The translations under genes and the position numbers were made by a program. The notes under the pieces were generated by a model that was not told where the DNA came from, made no database searches, and saw only the letters and a program-made list of their open reading frames with translations. DNA of 64,000 bases from Polytrichum commune (Eukaryota > Streptophyta > Polytrichopsida > Polytrichales > Polytrichaceae). Shown in pieces: positions 63,320-64,000 of this stretch. Location: NCBI GenBank assembly GCA_950295325.1, contig OX485803.1, positions 42,299,554-42,363,553 on the forward strand, in the 5' to 3' direction. Each line of letters opens with the position of its first letter. The first letter of the stretch is position 1.

Positions 63320-63912
63320 GCTACACTATTTTGTCTAATTAGTGTTGGTTACCATTCGGAGTTCCGTGTTTCTAGAACTTTTCACCGACATTGTCGGTTT
63401 TTACCGACTAAGTTACATCATCTCCTTTGGTGTGCATACTAACTACACTAACTATGATATTTAGTGCCACAAATTCTAATTGTCTTGATCGATACTAATT
63501 GTAAACTGCGGTACAATGTCACGAACACGAAATGTCAACCTAACATTGTTTGTCATTCCTTGTGATTTTTTGGGAGATTATTATAGTGTTGCAATTACTG
63601 TCGCGTACCAAGTGATTTTTCATCCAAATTTCAATCGTCCATGACAATGTTTCATCATAAGTTGCTAACAAGAGAAGGTAGGGTTTTGGTCAATGATATG
63701 AACTCATTCACCATCCATGACAATATTTGTGTACTTAGTCATAAGAAGGGTCATCCGAAAAGTTACCATAGTGACATGTAGTACCATATGACACTAAATT
63801 TCATATTCAATGTAATTGTGTTATTTAGGTAAGAAGTATGCTCTCGGTGAAGTGTTACAATAATGCGTAACTCCAAATGGTAACCCACACTAATTAAACA
63901 AAACATGTAGTT
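63320..63912. mobile_element. Inverted-repeat element C, carrying a nested MITE
   Basis: The left arm (63320-63375, ctaattagtgttggttacc) and right arm (63850-63912, ggtaacccacactaattaaa) are ~50-bp reverse complements. Between them lies MITE B (63447-63818). An isolated arm of the same type is at 5478-5530. Removing the MITE leaves an element of ~220 bp. Confidence 0.65.
63447..63818 (-). mobile_element. MITE family B, copy 5 (inverted)
   Basis: Near full length in reverse orientation, with ctaacaagagaaggtaggg, acaatatttgtgtacttagt and both semi-palindromic ends (actatgatatttagtgcca; gacactaaatttcatattca). Confidence 0.75.
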
Positions 63913-63930
63913 ACAGATATACCATTTGAG

Positions 63931-64000
63931 TAAGAAATAACCGGTTGAAGTTCAAGACCTTAGGAAAATTACCGATCAGTCTAGATGAATTCTTGGAATA
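63931..64000 (-). repeat. AACCGGTT module (family A), copy 7, cut by window end
   Basis: Reverse-complement of the module end: aaataaccggttgaagttca then gaccttaggaaaattaccga. Continues beyond the window. Confidence 0.75.

Noticed and set aside
1-64000. CRISPR arrays, bacterial operons, rRNA genes, organelle gene clusters
   Set aside because: No regularly spaced identical repeats with unique spacers, and no rRNA or organelle gene signatures; spliceosomal introns and plant TEs indicate nuclear plant DNA.

Overview
This window looks like nuclear DNA from a large, repeat-rich land-plant genome. The evidence is two plant-type genes with spliceosomal introns on the minus strand, plus many decayed plant transposons: LINEs with zf-RVT tails, pogo-like TA-target elements, a copia remnant, a SINE and several MITE families. 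Two decayed multi-domain families (a SWIM-finger MULE-like protein and a ParB-like/DNA-methylase-like protein) are ones I associate with non-seed land plants such as lycophytes, ferns and mosses. That placement is inference; nothing here fixes the species. No prokaryotic operons, CRISPR arrays, rRNA or confident tRNA genes were seen.

Genes. (1) 8344-9455, minus: a three-exon gene for a 106-aa protein with an N-terminal hydrophobic segment and four DnaJ-type cysteine repeats. (2) 31731-37322, minus: a complete five-exon gene for Mediator subunit MED18 (220 aa). Its first intron is about 3.9 kb and is largely occupied by an array of about 12 hairpin-forming repeats. Both gene models were assembled by hand from splice sites and protein similarity, and the reading frame closes across every junction.

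Decayed coding elements. A copia RNase H remnant lies at about 5.4-5.9 kb. A 5'-truncated LINE is at 10.1-11.8 kb, with a pogo-like element (12046-13267) next to it. A LINE reverse-transcriptase remnant is at 14.6-15.8 kb. An intron-containing pseudogene with a ParB-like motif followed by an amino-methyltransferase domain covers 16.7-20.3 kb. A SWIM/MULE-like pseudogene at 24.1-28.6 kb is split by a 968-bp insertion. A pogo transposase pseudogene is at 53.6-54.7 kb. A second LINE with a 16-bp target duplication is at 58.5-59.9 kb, and a non-autonomous pogo derivative lies at 60006-60604.

Non-coding structure. A run of six long palindromes sits at 21.24-21.66 kb. Fold-back elements lie at 40.4, 54.8 and 61.4 kb. 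A dispersed module of about 215 bp rich in AACCGGTT occurs seven times. A MITE family of about 390 bp occurs five times, once nested inside the AACCGGTT module and once inside another inverted-repeat element. Poly-G/C tracts of 12-17 bases recur. The rest appears to be old intergenic sequence without recognisable genes.
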